Assembly: GCF_027244095.1 (NCBI RefSeq)
Contig: NC_069661.1
Location: 6,644,001 to 6,708,000 of the forward strand
Source of the DNA: Hemicordylus capensis
Taxonomy: Eukaryota > Chordata > Lepidosauria > Squamata > Cordylidae
Length of the DNA stretch: 64,000 nt
Direction of reading: 5' to 3'
Part shown: positions 57,301-63,103 of the stretch, in pieces
How positions within the stretch are numbered: position 1 is the stretch's first letter
How the letters are laid out: each line of letters opens with the position of its first letter
Notes under the pieces: model-generated
What the model was told of the DNA's origin: nothing
The model's database searches: none
What the model saw: the letters and a program-made list of their open reading frames with translations, nothing else
Made by a program: the position numbers and the translations under genes

Positions 57301-59828
57301 CTGCTGAATCATAGAACAAAAAGCATAATGTTAGCCCAGTCCTCTTTCATGTTGATTGTTGGAGCCCATCAATATTACAAGCCAAATTCTGCCCTTGGGT
57401 GCACATGTGCAGAATGAGCTGGAAGACGGCGGGGGCGGGGGGCGGTGTGAAGTCATTTCTTCCATTAAAGAGAGCAAACTGTGGTCATGATTGATTTAAA
57501 ACTTCCTACGTTCATTTCATTTGGCCTTCTCCCTGTAGCCATCGTTTCACATATCAAAATGGCTTCCCCCCATCTTTTTTGTGCATGCGTATAGATCAAT
57601 GGGTGGTTCTTTTCTCACAGTTTGTTTATAAAGATAGAGATCAAACAGCAAGTGTGTAATGATGAGAGACCATGTTATCTCATATTTCTAACTCCAAAAT
57701 TCCAGGAGGTTTCCCAGACAGTGGGCTTTACCGTGGGTTTACTGCGAGGCTTTTATGAGAATTCGAACCTGCCAAAAAAAACACACCCCAATGCAAAAAG
57801 TGGATTTCTTTACCCCAGATATGAATCGGGCTGCATTCTAACGTGCAGTGAAGAACCCAAATTGTGTGTGAAGTGCTCCCTGATAGCTCACAGGGACTTA
57901 GGGGTAATTCTGGTCAAAATGTTAACGCACCCCCTCCATTCCGGAGGAGATGCAGTCTAAAAGCCGAGTGTGGAAATCTTCCAAGAAACATGCTTCTTTA
58001 AAATCGAAATCCTTCTCTGCAGCCAACTAGAAAAATCAGTCTCCCCCCACCCCCCCACCAACAGACATAATACCCACTAAGAGGTAATAATCTGCAATGT
58101 TTTAGGAAGCCAGTGCGGTGGTCCTTGGCAGTTCTGATTATTTCTAGCATTCAATTTAGCAAATGGTTATTTTGGGGAGGAGTGAGCACTTGCCAAAGCT
58201 ACCATCTTCGGAATCAACCATATTCTTGAAATATCCCAAGAGTGCAGTGTTAGAATCCAGACTAACTTTGTATCAGTCATTGTCTGAATAATCTGTAGTA
58301 TTTCCTGGCCAGTACTTCGGAACAAATATACAGTCCCACCAGGCATGCAAGAGAGAGAGAGAGAGAATATTATCACTGTCACATTTCAATATTTAAACAC
58401 TGTCTCCGTTTAGTGACAGCAAGAATGAAACCCAGGCTGGGTTTGGATCTTTTTTGTTTTGGGGCGGGGGGTGGGAGCAGGTTTGTACGTGTTTAATGCA
58501 GAATACAAAGATGTTTGCATATATGTGTCACATAGATAGAGGTAATATTTATGGAGGTGTGCGTTCTTTGTTCCTGTAGCCCTCAATGCTACTGTACGCC
58601 ATCTTGCATCTAACGGAGACTAATCAAATTGAGTCTACATAAGATCTTCTGCACTTCATCTTAATTCTCTTACAAACTGCAGACAATTATCTTACAAACT
58701 ATCGTGCCCAACTTTCTCTCTCTCTCTCTCAACTTTTGTTGAGTATGGGTAAATGCATAAAAATCTTAGGTAGCCATATTGATCCATGAAAGGGAAGGAA
58801 AAAATCCAAAAGCCACAGCATGGTGATACCTTTGTTAGGACCAATTAAAATCTAGTAATTGTAAGCCATGAGCAAGCATTTAAGTTCCTTGGAACTCTTC
58901 TTTAGAATGGAGGTTACGCAAAACCACCTCCATTCTAAAGAAGAGTTCCAAAGAACTTAAATGCTTGCTCATGGCTTACAGTTACTAGATTTTAATTGGT
59001 CCTAACAAAGGTATTACCATGCTGTGGCTTTTGGATTTTTTCCTTCCCTTTCATGGATCAGTATGGCTACCTAAGATTTTTATGCATTTACCCATACTGA
59101 AGCTAAGTTTCGGTTGCCGGTTAGACCTAAGGCTTCCTGTTTTGAAGGGGGGGCTTAAAAGAGGAGGGGGAGGAAGAACTGCAGAGGGCAGGGGTTGGAC
59201 CTACAACTCCCACCATCTCCTTTCCTTCAGCCTGATGATGGCATTTGTAGTCCAGCAACATCTGGTGACCCAAGTATGAGAACCCATTGTGTGTGGTTTC
59301 GGGGGTGGGGTAGGGGGTCTAGGAGTAAGTTCCAGACATAAGTTTTAAGTTACAAGCCCACAGAGAATATTTTGGCATATGACCATCTAGGAGCTTGCTT
59401 CAGGAATGTCTTGGGCTGATGTCATAGCATGTGAACGTGATAAAGCTTGGCCCAGGAATAACCTGCATTTGGGGTGGGTGGGGAGAGGGGATGGCTTCTG
59501 ACCCTGCTTTAGAGCTTTCCATGAAATGCAGTGGGGTGGGTGACTGTAAGCTGAAGTTCTTCTAGAAGTGGAGGTAGCCTTCCAGTCATTCCTCATGACA
59601 TCAGCCCTTGGAAACCCACAATCATAGCCCACCAAGGTTTCAGGATACTTCATTCTAAGGCCTTTTCATGCTGACATAAATTAATAGGAGCTGGATGTTC
59701 TGTCTGTTGTCTTTCACGATTACAGAGTCTTAGTTTCTTGTCCTTCCTACTCTTTTAATTAATAATTGTTTTTTTCTTGCTGTGTCCAGTCCCACAGCTT
59801 CCTAACTGAACTTCTCAACTACATTAAG
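29437..59828 (+). CDS. DDRGK1: DDRGK1 (UFBP1, DDRGK domain-containing protein 1), six coding exons, 3' part beyond window
   Basis: Six exons (29437-29524, 34488-34643, 41445-41551, 44069-44170, 56492-56614, 59790-59828; 615 nt) join in frame to 205 residues. Residues 4-21 form the N-terminal membrane anchor (VLYVVAAAVLAALLLFLTR), 30-94 a variable acidic/basic linker with RRRR at 59-62, 95-117 the conserved SGKIGAKKQRKLEEKQARKA block, 118-170 a charged coiled coil, then HEEYLKLKESFVVEEEGVDE and SFLTELLNYIK leading into the PCI-like domain. All blocks match vertebrate DDRGK1 (about 314 residues in human), from memory. The remaining roughly 90 residues are not found before 64000. The protein sits in the ER membrane facing the cytosol, binds UFL1 and CDK5RAP3, and directs UFMylation of ER-bound ribosomes; it is linked to ER-phagy and ER stress. 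Intron phases are 1, 1, 0, 0, 0, 0. Intron 2 uses a GC donor. No damage seen. Confidence 0.95.
29749..30185. mobile_element. Palindromic hAT-type MITE split by SINE insertions
   Basis: The left half (CGTGTTCCCTCTAACTGGG ... GGGAGTTGTAGT, to about 29843) and right half (GAACAACATCTGGGAATCCA ... GGGAACATTG, 30149-30185) flank inserted sequence. The outer 8-bp duplication is perfect: GTGCCAAC at 29741-29748 and 30186-30193. Lies in DDRGK1 intron 1, about 230 bp after exon 1. Confidence 0.85.
29851..30081 (+). mobile_element. tRNA-derived SINE with RTE-like tail, near full length
   Basis: Head TAGCGCAGTGGGGAAATGCT, box B GGTTCGAATCC (one of the best preserved in the window), body GAAGATGCTGAAAGGCATCA, tail AGGAGTCGAAATCGACTTGA. 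A 7-bp duplication TAGTTAG flanks it (29844-29850 and 30082-30088 approximately). A fragment of a second RTE-like tail (to 30148) follows. Confidence 0.8.
30380..30692 (+). mobile_element. Composite 5S / tRNA-Ala SINE
   Basis: 5S-like TTTGCTAAGCAGGGTCTGCC and GGGAGACTACATG; tRNA-Ala-like centre with GCTTGCATGCAGAAGG; 3' body CTGCCAGTCAGTGTAGACAG ending TAAGGCAGCTTGCTATG. A (TTGA)n tract follows at 30691-30717. Confidence 0.85.
30762..30880 (+). mobile_element. 5S rRNA-derived SINE (no tRNA part)
   Basis: CTGAGGCTAGGCAGGTCTGG, GGTTGATGCCTGGATGGGAG and AGTGCCTGTGAACCC follow the 3' half of 5S rRNA, then a GGAAGAAAGGCAGAATATA end like that of the Sauria SINE. A different 5S SINE from the composite family; a relative is at 44640. 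Confidence 0.65.
31215..31527 (+). mobile_element. Composite 5S / tRNA-Ala SINE
   Basis: Leader GAGAGCTGGTCTTGGGGTAG, 5S-like CTAGCTGAGCAGGGTCCACC, shortened tRNA-like part (GGAAGAGCAGAAGGTTTC), 3' body to ACAGCAGCTTCCTATG. This subtype lacks the CATCTGCATGC stretch, as at 2036, 25362 and 51009. Confidence 0.85.
31528..34090. other. DDRGK1 intron 1, mostly unique sequence
   Basis: Contains a LINE-3'-end-like patch (31690-31790), a (CTTT)n microsatellite (32326-32385), a degraded hAT-like piece (32706-32790) and two copies of a short repeat sharing GAGTTCTGTGGAACTCAAAA-type sequence and a (TT)GGTCCTA motif (32448-32520, 33180-33260). No exon seen. Confidence 0.45.
32326..32385. repeat. (CTTT)n microsatellite
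   Basis: About 14 perfect CTTT units; a pyrimidine-only strand in intron 1. Confidence 0.95.
34099..34240. mobile_element. Palindromic hAT-type MITE (CAGGGGTTCCCAAC ends)
   Basis: Starts CAGGGGTTCCCAACCTTTGG and ends with its diverged inverse (CAAACTCCTG). The halves mirror each other (GGACTACAACTCCCATCATC against TGGGAGTTGTAGTCC). Flanks TTTTAATC and GTGTAATA agree at 5 of 8 bases, so an old insertion. Located 250 bp before DDRGK1 exon 2. Confidence 0.7.
34488..34643 (+). CDS. DDRGK1: DDRGK1 exon 2: variable linker
   Basis: Acceptor TTCCCTTTCGCTAG. Encodes residues 30-81, including DEEHQQNVA and GMPRRRRNMARVVAQRRSQQ; the RRRR and AQRR features match the family. The last codon base G is followed by GCAAGT, the consensus 5' site of GC-AG introns; there is no GT nearby that keeps the frame. 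Confidence 0.9.
34700..35090 (+). mobile_element. L2-like LINE C-terminus and 3' UTR
   Basis: Translates to YEALHSLGPGYLRDCL near the start and to FRKTLKTHLFSQAF near 34950, the typical end of L2-group ORF2, followed by a T-rich UTR. Begins 57 bp after the GC donor of exon 2. Confidence 0.75.
35470..35605. mobile_element. Palindromic hAT-type MITE with perfect 8-bp duplication
   Basis: Ends CAGTGATTCTCAAACTTGGG and its inverse CCCAAGTTTGAGAATCCCTG, a Charlie/MER5-like terminus. Flanked on both sides by TTCTAGGG (35462-35469, 35606-35613). 136 bp, almost fully self-complementary. Confidence 0.9.
36255..36303. repeat. (CA)n microsatellite
   Basis: About 24 CA units in DDRGK1 intron 2. Confidence 0.95.
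36310..36610. mobile_element. Foldback element with GAGGCGA...TCTCACGATC ends
   Basis: Left end GAGGCGAGTCTCACGATC and right end GATCGTGAGAATCGCCTC are inverse with one mismatch. A second inner palindrome (GCTCCGTGACGGAGCC, TTCGTGGG mirrored by CCCCCGAA) lies within. 301 bp, GC-rich, non-coding despite long chance frames. ATT flanks both borders, but this is too short to be sure of the duplication. Confidence 0.6.
36611..37330. other. GC-rich unassigned intronic sequence
   Basis: Open frames up to 223 codons on both strands reflect high GC content. They have no recognisable domains and no family similarity I can name. Perhaps a continuation of the repetitive GC-rich block. Confidence 0.35.
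37340..37570 (+). mobile_element. CR1-like LINE 3' end
   Basis: GGCCACCTCCAGCCTCAGAG, GGGCCACTTTGTGAAACAGG and GGATGCTGGACTAGGGCCTG match the 3' UTR of the CR1 family at 18722 and 28245. Confidence 0.75.
37679..37817. mobile_element. Palindromic hAT-type MITE (CAGGGCTGCATAGC ends)
   Basis: Left CAGGGCTGCATAGCTTCAGC, right inverse GTTGTGCAGCCCAG. Flanks TTCTAGAC (37671-37678) and TTCGAGAC (37818-37825) agree at 7 of 8 bases. Confidence 0.8.
37830..37993 (-). mobile_element. Old tRNA-Ala-like SINE
   Basis: Diverged inverse copy of the tRNA-like part and start of the 3' body (GGGACCTTCTGTCTGCAAAG, CTCAGTTATGGCCC). Confidence 0.5.
38061..38130. mobile_element. Half of a hAT-type MITE
   Basis: CAGGGATTCTCAAATTTGGG then CTTCAGCTCCCATAATCCCC matches the left half of 35470-35605; the right half is absent. 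Confidence 0.6.
38131..39784. other. DDRGK1 intron 2, unassigned
   Basis: No exon, RNA or clear repeat. A 96-codon plus-strand frame (38649-38939) is unexplained but has no recognisable similarity. Confidence 0.35.
39793..41036. mobile_element. hAT-type element with perfect TIRs, host of a nested hAT
   Basis: Ends TAGGGATGTGC (its first 7 bp at 39793-39799, continued at 40373) and the exact inverse GCACATCCCTA at 41026-41036. Flanked by a perfect 8-bp duplication CTCCTGAG (39785-39792, 41037-41044). The internal sequence, apart from the insertion at 39800-40371, is about 670 bp with phrases such as AGCTCGAAAC and its inverse TTCGAG; no transposase is recognisable. Confidence 0.85.
39800..40371. 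mobile_element. GC-rich palindromic hAT-type MITE inserted in another hAT
   Basis: Flanked by a perfect 8-bp duplication GTAGGGAT (39792-39799, 40372-40379). The ends (TAGGAGTGTGCATGG; inverse of right TAGTAATGTGCACGG) belong to the TAGGGATGTGCACG group. About 39925-40285 is a near-perfect palindrome with arms of about 180 bp (GGCGGCAGAGTTCCTCCCTG against CAGGGAGGAACTCTGCCGCC) centred near 40105. Long mirrored open frames arise from the palindrome and are not genes. Confidence 0.85.
41045..41444. other. End of DDRGK1 intron 2
   Basis: A LINE-3'-end-like A/T-rich patch (41135-41230) precedes exon 3. Nothing else recognised. Confidence 0.4.
41445..41551 (+). CDS. DDRGK1: DDRGK1 exon 3: SGKIGAKK block
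   Basis: Acceptor TTTTAATAACACAATGCAG. Encodes residues 82-117, ending ARKAQRE just before a consensus GTAAGT donor. Contains the most conserved N-terminal block of the family, SGKIGAKKQRKLEEKQ. Confidence 0.93.
42588..42616. repeat. Perfect G-run / C-run hairpin
   Basis: A run of about 13 G, then ATAAG, then a run of about 12 C: the two homopolymers are fully complementary and separated by 4-5 bases. In DDRGK1 intron 3. Confidence 0.85.
42775..43500 (+). mobile_element. LINE-1 fragment, ORF2 C-terminus and 3' UTR
   Basis: Plus-strand frame at 42822-43151 encodes MLWWTCSKPQQFWGEI near the start and KWRQQIIPMVDEWLLKLWEY with MAKITAYLW further on, the L1 ORF2 C-terminal region (LWxC...FW, IPxxxEWLxKLxEYAxMAKLT). 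An A-rich 3' end reaches about 43500. 5'-truncated. Lies in intron 3, just upstream of exon 4. Confidence 0.75.
43630..43775 (-). mobile_element. Old tRNA-Ala-like SINE
   Basis: Inverse order of family phrases: CTGTCTACTCTGACCGGCAG, TTTCTCAGCCCTG, GTGCTGCCAGGGATTGTACC, GGACCTCCTGTGTTCAAAG. A short forward fragment (43580-43610, GCCCCTGCCAGTCAGAGTAG) lies beside it. Confidence 0.6.
44069..44170 (+). CDS. DDRGK1: DDRGK1 exon 4: coiled coil
   Basis: Encodes residues 118-151 (AEEAEREERKKLEQKREEER...), a highly charged helix. The acceptor (CAATTTCCAAAG) is weak and preceded by a run of about 13 C rather than a mixed T-rich tract. Donor GTGGGA. Phase 0 on both sides, so skipping would keep the frame. 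Confidence 0.92.
44352..44575 (+). mobile_element. CR1-like LINE 3' end
   Basis: TAGGCCACCTCCAGCCTCAA, GGTGGGCCACGGTGTGCAAC and GGATGCTGGACTAGATGGGC match the CR1 family 3' UTR. Lies 180 bp after exon 4. Confidence 0.75.
44640..44765 (+). mobile_element. 5S rRNA-derived SINE (no tRNA part)
   Basis: GACCGTGGTCTGAAGCCACC, CTTGCCAAGCAGATGTGGGC and GTCAGTACCTGGATGAGAGA track the 5S rRNA order, including the AGTACCTGGATGGGAGACC internal promoter region. A relative is at 30762. Confidence 0.65.
44774..44820. repeat. (GA)n / (TG)n / (CG)n alternating tract
   Basis: GAGAGAGAGA, then TGTGTGTGTG, then CGCGCGCACGTGCGTGCGCG. The last part is alternating purine-pyrimidine and could form Z-DNA. Confidence 0.85.
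45168..45470 (+). mobile_element. Composite 5S / tRNA-Ala SINE
   Basis: Leader GAGAGCTGGCCTTGTGGTAG, 5S-like GTCTGCCCTGGTTTTCATTT and GGATGGGAGACTAC, tRNA-Ala-like CATCTGCATGCTTGCATGCA, 3' body to AAGGCAGCTTCCTATGTTCC. Confidence 0.85.
45471..46840. other. DDRGK1 intron 4, unassigned
   Basis: No repeat, exon or RNA recognised; short chance frames only. Confidence 0.4.
46845..46977. mobile_element. Palindromic hAT-type MITE with perfect 8-bp duplication
   Basis: Ends CAGTGTTTTCTCTAACAGG and inverse CCTGTTAGAGGGAATGCTG. Flanks CTCCCCTT at 46837-46844 and 46978-46985. Halves mirror (GACTACAACTCCCATAATTC against GGGAGTTGTAGTC). 133 bp. Confidence 0.9.
47142..47395 (-). mobile_element. LINE 3' end, family X, copy 1
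   Basis: Inverse of 62855-63103: ACTGCTTTTCAACAAAAATT, CCCTGTCCCCAAAGGACTCA, CACCAGCAACAGTCACTGGA, AATAAAGAGAATCACCACGT occur in the same relative order. Ends on the plus strand with an AACAAC-rich tract. Confidence 0.7.
47800..48660 (-). mobile_element. CR1-like LINE, split by a Sauria SINE
   Basis: The minus strand encodes MIEVYKIMHGMEKVEREKFF, SLSHNTRTRGHSMK and NLWNSLPQDVVTANNLDGFK, the CR1 C-terminus, followed by the 3' UTR to 47800. After the SINE (48413-48624) the CR1 continues with AGAATTGTACGCAGTAC, matching the ACCAGAAATGTACAGAGTA region of 18722-19755. Confidence 0.8.
48413..48624 (-). mobile_element. Sauria-type tRNA SINE inside CR1
   Basis: Inverse Sauria SINE: (TA)n tail, CCACTCTTCCTCCAAGGAGC, CTGGCCCAGAGTCACCCAGC, GGGGATTTGAACTCAGGTCT (box B) and CTAACCACTACACC head. 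Confidence 0.9.
48661..50470. other. DDRGK1 intron 4, unassigned
   Basis: No recognisable repeat or exon. A 142-codon plus-strand frame (49467-49895) has no known similarity. An (AATT)n tract lies at 49998-50019. Confidence 0.4.
50476..50892. mobile_element. hAT-type non-autonomous element (CAGGGGCGGAGCC family), copy 2
   Basis: The right end, inverted, reads CAGGGGCATAGCCACCGTTG and then GGGTTCAAAGAACCTGGG, matching the first 45 bp of 16853-17253. Left end CAGTAGAGGAGCCAGACC. Flanks GATGTATG and GCTGTATA agree at 6 of 8 bases. Contains two inner inverse phrases, ATCTGATGTCAGAC and GTCTGACATCAGAC. Confidence 0.75.
51009..51311 (+). mobile_element. Composite 5S / tRNA-Ala SINE
   Basis: Leader GGAGAGCTGGTCTTGTGGTA, 5S-like TTAGCTAAGCAGGGTCCGCC and GAATGGGAGACTAG, tRNA-like GGGAAGAGCAGAAGGTTCC, 3' body to ATATGGCAGCTTCCTGTGTT. 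One of the best preserved copies. Confidence 0.9.
51470..51660 (+). mobile_element. CR1-like LINE C-terminal fragment
   Basis: GCATAATTGATCTATGGAAT TCTCC, then GGTGTGGTGATGGCCACCAG and TTGAATGGCTTTAAAAGAAG correspond to the LWNSLPQ-VV-A-LxGFKR end of CR1 ORF2. Confidence 0.65.
51993..52220 (+). mobile_element. Sauria-type tRNA SINE
   Basis: GTGGTGTAGGGGTTAGAGTG head, box B GAGTTCAAATCC, body CACTTCTCTCTCAGCCTAAC, tail GGGATATAAAATGTAAATAA with (AAT)n. Confidence 0.9.
52221..53648. other. DDRGK1 intron 4, unassigned
   Basis: AT-rich unique-looking sequence; no exon or repeat family recognised. Confidence 0.4.
53657..54176. mobile_element. GC-rich palindromic hAT-type MITE, second copy
   Basis: Ends TAGGGATGTCCACGAACCGG and inverse of right end TAGGGATGTGCACGGACCG. 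Flanks TTGCTGAC (53649-53656) and TTACTGAC (54177-54184) agree at 7 of 8 bases. The interior is a long palindrome (CAAAATGCGGAAGTAACACG against GTTACTTCCGCATTTTG) centred near 53935. Same family as 39800-40371. Confidence 0.9.
54505..54777 (+). mobile_element. L2-like LINE C-terminus and 3' UTR
   Basis: GGGCCTTCTCCATTGACACC, AAATAAGAGCCTCCCGCATT, a T-rich UTR, CTGCCCAGAGATGTGAGTAT, GGCAGTATACAAATAGA and (TAAA)n end. Confidence 0.75.
54841..55063 (+). mobile_element. Sauria-type tRNA SINE, best-preserved copy
   Basis: Complete head GAGCCAGCGTGGGGTAGTGG, box B GAGTTCAAATCC, body, and tail GGGATATAAATGTAATAATA. Confidence 0.92.
55408..55720 (-). mobile_element. Composite 5S / tRNA-Ala SINE
   Basis: Inverse order: AGGAAGCTGTCTTATACCGA, CTGCCAGGGAGTAAACCTGG, a longer tRNA-Ala-like part (TTCCACTGAGCTATGGCCCC), 5S-like GTCTCCCATCTAAATGCAAA, and leader GCTACCACAAGACCAGCTCT. 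Confidence 0.85.
55721..56491. other. End of DDRGK1 intron 4
   Basis: No repeat recognised; leads into the exon 5 acceptor. Confidence 0.4.
56492..56614 (+). CDS. DDRGK1: DDRGK1 exon 5: coiled-coil end and conserved linker
   Basis: Acceptor TTCCCCCTCAG, donor GTCGGT. Encodes residues 152-192 with HEEYLKLKESFVVEEEGVDE and MTEEE, nearly identical to mammalian DDRGK1. Phase 0 on both sides. Confidence 0.93.
56615..57712. other. DDRGK1 intron 5, first part
   Basis: Contains a local inverted repeat (about 56815-56955: GGGACCTGCC...GCCCCGATGAGTCCC, with ACTTGAAAGGCGACCCCAGC against GGGGCTGCCTTTCGAGTTGC). No exon seen. Confidence 0.4.
57713..57975 (-). mobile_element. MITE with CCAGACAG ends, copy 2
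   Basis: Begins CCCAGACAGTGGGCTTTACC. The inverse of the body matches 27879-28166 along its length (CCAATGCAAAAAGTGGATTT; AGTGCTCCCTGATAGCTCAC). The far end is diverged. Confidence 0.6.
58743..59098. repeat. Near-perfect 356-bp inverted repeat
   Basis: Two arms of about 172 bp (58743-58914 and 58927-59098), separated by a spacer of roughly 10 bp, differ by only about five substitutions. The arms carry GAAGAGTTCC and TTTTAATTGGTCCTAACAAA, related to the short repeats at 32448 and 33180, so each arm seems to be a copy of that repeat. Confidence 0.85.
59196..59286. mobile_element. Diverged hAT-type MITE
   Basis: ACCTACAACTCCCACCATCT then GGCATTTGTAGTCCAGCAAC, CATCTGGTGACCCAAGTATG: mirrored halves of the 34099/35470 family. 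Ends unclear. Confidence 0.55.
59790..59828 (+). CDS. DDRGK1: DDRGK1 exon 6: start of the PCI-like domain
   Basis: A 39-bp micro-exon between TTGCTGTGTCCAG and GTAGGT, encoding SHSFLTELLNYIK, which matches the family (SQSFLTEFINYIK in human). Easily missed by gene finders because of its size. Confidence 0.92.
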
Positions 59829-60670
59829 GTAGGTTACTCTCACTCCCCTCCAACACCTCGCTTCATTCCTGAATATTTGGTTTTAATAAATAAATAGGTT
59901 TCGATACTACAAATCTCTTGTTCAACAATCAAGCCATCTTCCTATAACCCAAAGGGAAATGTCATGTATACAGTTAAGTTTGCACTGCAGCTGTACCACA
60001 GGTTGCTGATATTTGCTATGAAGCCTGATTGCTATGTGGTGAACTGTGTTGGCTTTGCTTGCAATTTCACACCTTCAGCCACCCTGCACAGTAACAGAAC
60101 TCTTAATTGGTGTCTGTAGATTGCAAGGTTCAGCCCTCTAGGCCAAAATGGTGTCATTTATGGGTTCTGCTTAGCGCACCTTGGATATTAAACGTTGTGG
60201 GTTTGCAGCCTGAGGTCTTCTCAGTAAATGTGTGCTGAGTATGTGTGTGGATGTAAGGGAAGGGATGAAGGTAGCTATCTTGGGACATGAATAAGGGCTA
60301 ATATCTTCTAAGGAAGAGGCAGTCAGAGTTAGAAATTTATCAAGGCTACATAGGGTGGAGGAGAAGAGAAATGGTGGGTGTGTTCAGACACAGGGAATTT
60401 GTCTGATAAAACTCACAATGGCTTCACTCCTCCAGTTTTCTTTAGGCGCTCAGCTTTCTCCTCAGCAATAATCTCAGGGGGATCCAGTTTTTCCTGTCTG
60501 CAGCCAAAGGGGCTGTACACAGCTCTGACTGCCTAGTCCTGGCAACAGTCACAAACTGCTGACTGTTTAGCCCTGGTTGCCATTCATCCATCTAGCCTAG
60601 AGTTGCCATATCCCCTGAAATTCTGGGTCTCACCCAGATTTTATGCATCTCACCCAGATTCTCCCAGATT
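59829..60670. other. DDRGK1 intron 6, first part
   Basis: Follows the GTAGGT donor of exon 6. No further DDRGK1 exon is recognisable from here to the window end. Confidence 0.5.
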
Positions 60671-60674
60671 TCAG

Positions 60675-60749
<75 letters not shown>
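60675..60749. repeat. (TTTC)n microsatellite
   Basis: About 18 TTTC units. Confidence 0.95.
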
Positions 60750-60889
60750 AAAAGCCCTTGTAGAAGTGGAGTTATGGAGCAAAACATGCAGTCTCTAGTC
60801 TGCTCAGAAATTATTTTCCAGCCAATTTACATGATTTGCAAATTAGGCACCCAGATTTGGAAAGCCAGAATATGGCAACCCTGATCTAG

Positions 60890-61018
60890 CCCAGTGCAGT
60901 CGGCTCCGACTGCCGGCGGCCTTCCGGGGTTTCAGGCAGAGAGAGAGATCTGCCCAGCCACAGAGATCTTCAGGAGATGCCAGGGATTGAACCTGGACCT
61001 TTCCACATACAAAGCAAT
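60890..61018 (-). mobile_element. Old tRNA-derived SINE
   Basis: Inverse phrases CGACTGCCGGCGGCCTTCCG, GAGATGCCAGGGATTGAACC (box B inverse) and CATACAAAGCAATG match the tRNA-like part of the tRNA-Ala family. Confidence 0.55.
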
Positions 61019-62513
61019 GTTCAAACACTGGGAAGTGGTTGAAGAAACTTCCCCAGTCTCTCTCCCTAGCTATGTTTTTTGTAACCTCTGTGTGAGAGGC
61101 CCAGTTTAGAAGTTATGCTGAGCATGTAAACCTTTGCCCATAGAATTCTACATTTGGCCAGGATCATGTCCCAGTTGGGTACTGGTTCCTACATGTGCAA
61201 CATCCACCCAGCCTGTGGTGGGTCCCTGTTGTGCTGATGCTGCATCTGTGAGGGTCAGCAACTTGGTTTACAAGTGATCCTGAGTATATATAACTCCAGA
61301 CAGGTTATGTTTATTTCACATGCTTTGCAACACTTTTAAATTGGGTGGAAATGTGCACATTTTCCTTCTTTACATTTGAGCAATGAGGTTGTGGCATCCC
61401 TTAAATTGTCACCGAGGACATCTGATCCACAAAAGTGTCATCTACCCAATGGTCCACAAAAGTGTCATCTACCCAATGCTGATTTTATTTCTCTATTTAA
61501 TGTATTTATACCCCACTCTTCAAAACTCAGGGTAATTTACAATAAAACATAATGCAAAAAAGTGTAATAAAATGTCATAAAAACAGATAAAATACTGTGG
61601 GCAATAACAGAAACCAGCAGCCAACCATAAATACCAAGAAAATGCAATTTAAAGGGGAAATGCTCTATGAAATCAAAACAGTTATTTTTTAAAATATCAA
61701 GTGAGGATTTCTGCCATGCGTGTTCAGAATATAAATGCATACAACAATCATGGGGAAATGTTAAAGGAAAGAATAATTAATGTAACAAAGAGGCAGAGAG
61801 GAATGCGGTGGCTTGAGTCTTTTGAACGACCTGAAATATTCTAGTAAAAGCATCAGAGAGAGGTCTGTTGTACCAAATCTTTTAACAGCTGCAAAACAGC
61901 TTTAAAATGAGAGTGTGTGCTAAATTTCCTTTGGCTTCAGGATGGGTTAAGAAAACTGTTTGGAAGAGCTAAAATGAGAAATTAATGGGTTATGGCCAGG
62001 TTTTGTGGATTGGCTTTTTTTCCGTTATTTAATTGCTGGTTCCAAATTGTTTAAAAATTTTAATTAATATTTTGTAAGCTGCTGTGACAGCCTTATTAGC
62101 CGATCATGCAGGGTATAAATTGAATAATAAAAAGGGGGGATTAGACTGGAGAACAATTGCTCAGATAATTGGTCTCTATTTCTTAACTTTTAGAATCATG
62201 TTTGCAGTAGTATTCATGTTGAGTGGAATGATTTTGTTTTACTTTGTACATTTCAAATGCTAGTTTTTTAATTAAATTTTTAAAAATTGCATAAACTTTT
62301 AAATTAAATTTTTTTAAAAAAATCATAGCTGGCAGCCTATAGCAGGTAGACCTTCAGGCTTGGATCTGGCAAAGGCAGTGTGAAATATGTGTTGGTTGTA
62401 GGCCCACTGGGTAACCACTGTCAGAAGGTAAAGATGCTTTCTTGGCCTTGGTCCCCACTGCATACAACTCATAACGAGCTACCCCATAAAGGTTAGTTTG
62501 TAAAAGACCACCT
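61019..62513. other. DDRGK1 intron 6, middle part
   Basis: Includes a LINE-3'-end-like patch on the minus strand (61495-61600, GTATTTATACCCCACTCTTC) and a short direct duplication near 61425-61475 (GTCCACAAAAGTGTCATCTA CCCAAT repeated). No exon. Confidence 0.4.
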
Positions 62514-62655
62514 GTAGAGCCAATGTGGTATAATGGATAGTGTGTTGGCTTTGGATTGTAGAGACCCCACTTGGAGACCTGGCCAAGTTACTGTCTTAAT
62601 TTGAGGGGTTGTTGTGAGGGTAAGCTGTGATAACATCCCCAAACCTCTTTGATGA
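62514..62655 (+). mobile_element. Old Sauria-like SINE
   Basis: GAGCCAATGTGGTATAATGG ATAGTGTGTTGG head with a shortened, diverged body ending in TTGTTGTGAGGGTAAGCTG. Confidence 0.6.
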
Positions 62656-62854
62656 AAGTCCAGGATGCAAATCCATTTATAAAGGCAAACAGGATAATGG
62701 GCAGCCTGTCTGCTGTGTTTTTTCTGTGTTTTTTCACTAAAACTGTGTTTTTCACCAAAAAAAACCTGTGTTTTTTCACTAGAACTCATCTTTTGACCTC
62801 AAAAAGAGTGGGTCAGAGGGGAAGATATAGACTATATAGCAGTCACCCCTGCTA

Positions 62855-63103
62855 ACTTGGCAGAGAGGCACCTTTCAACGTGGTGATTCTCTTTATTTAG
62901 CAGGGGGAGAGTAACTGGCCCTATCCAACCCCAGCACAGCATGTCTCCAGTGACTGTTGCTGGTGTCTATCTTGTGTTTCTTTTTAGATTGTGAGCCCTT
63001 TGGGGACAGGGAGCCATCTTGTTTATTTGTTATTTCTCTGTGTAAACCGCCCTGAGACATTTTTGGAAGGGCGGTATAGAAATTGAACAAATCAATAAAT
63101 ATA
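62855..63103 (+). mobile_element. LINE 3' end, family X, copy 2
   Basis: GGTGATTCTCTTTATTTAGC, GTGACTGTTGCTGGTGTCTA, GATTGTGAGCCCTTTGGGGA, AAACCGCCCTGAGACATTTT and GGGCGGTATAGAAATTGAAC, ending in (AAAT)n. Same family as 47142-47395. Confidence 0.75.
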
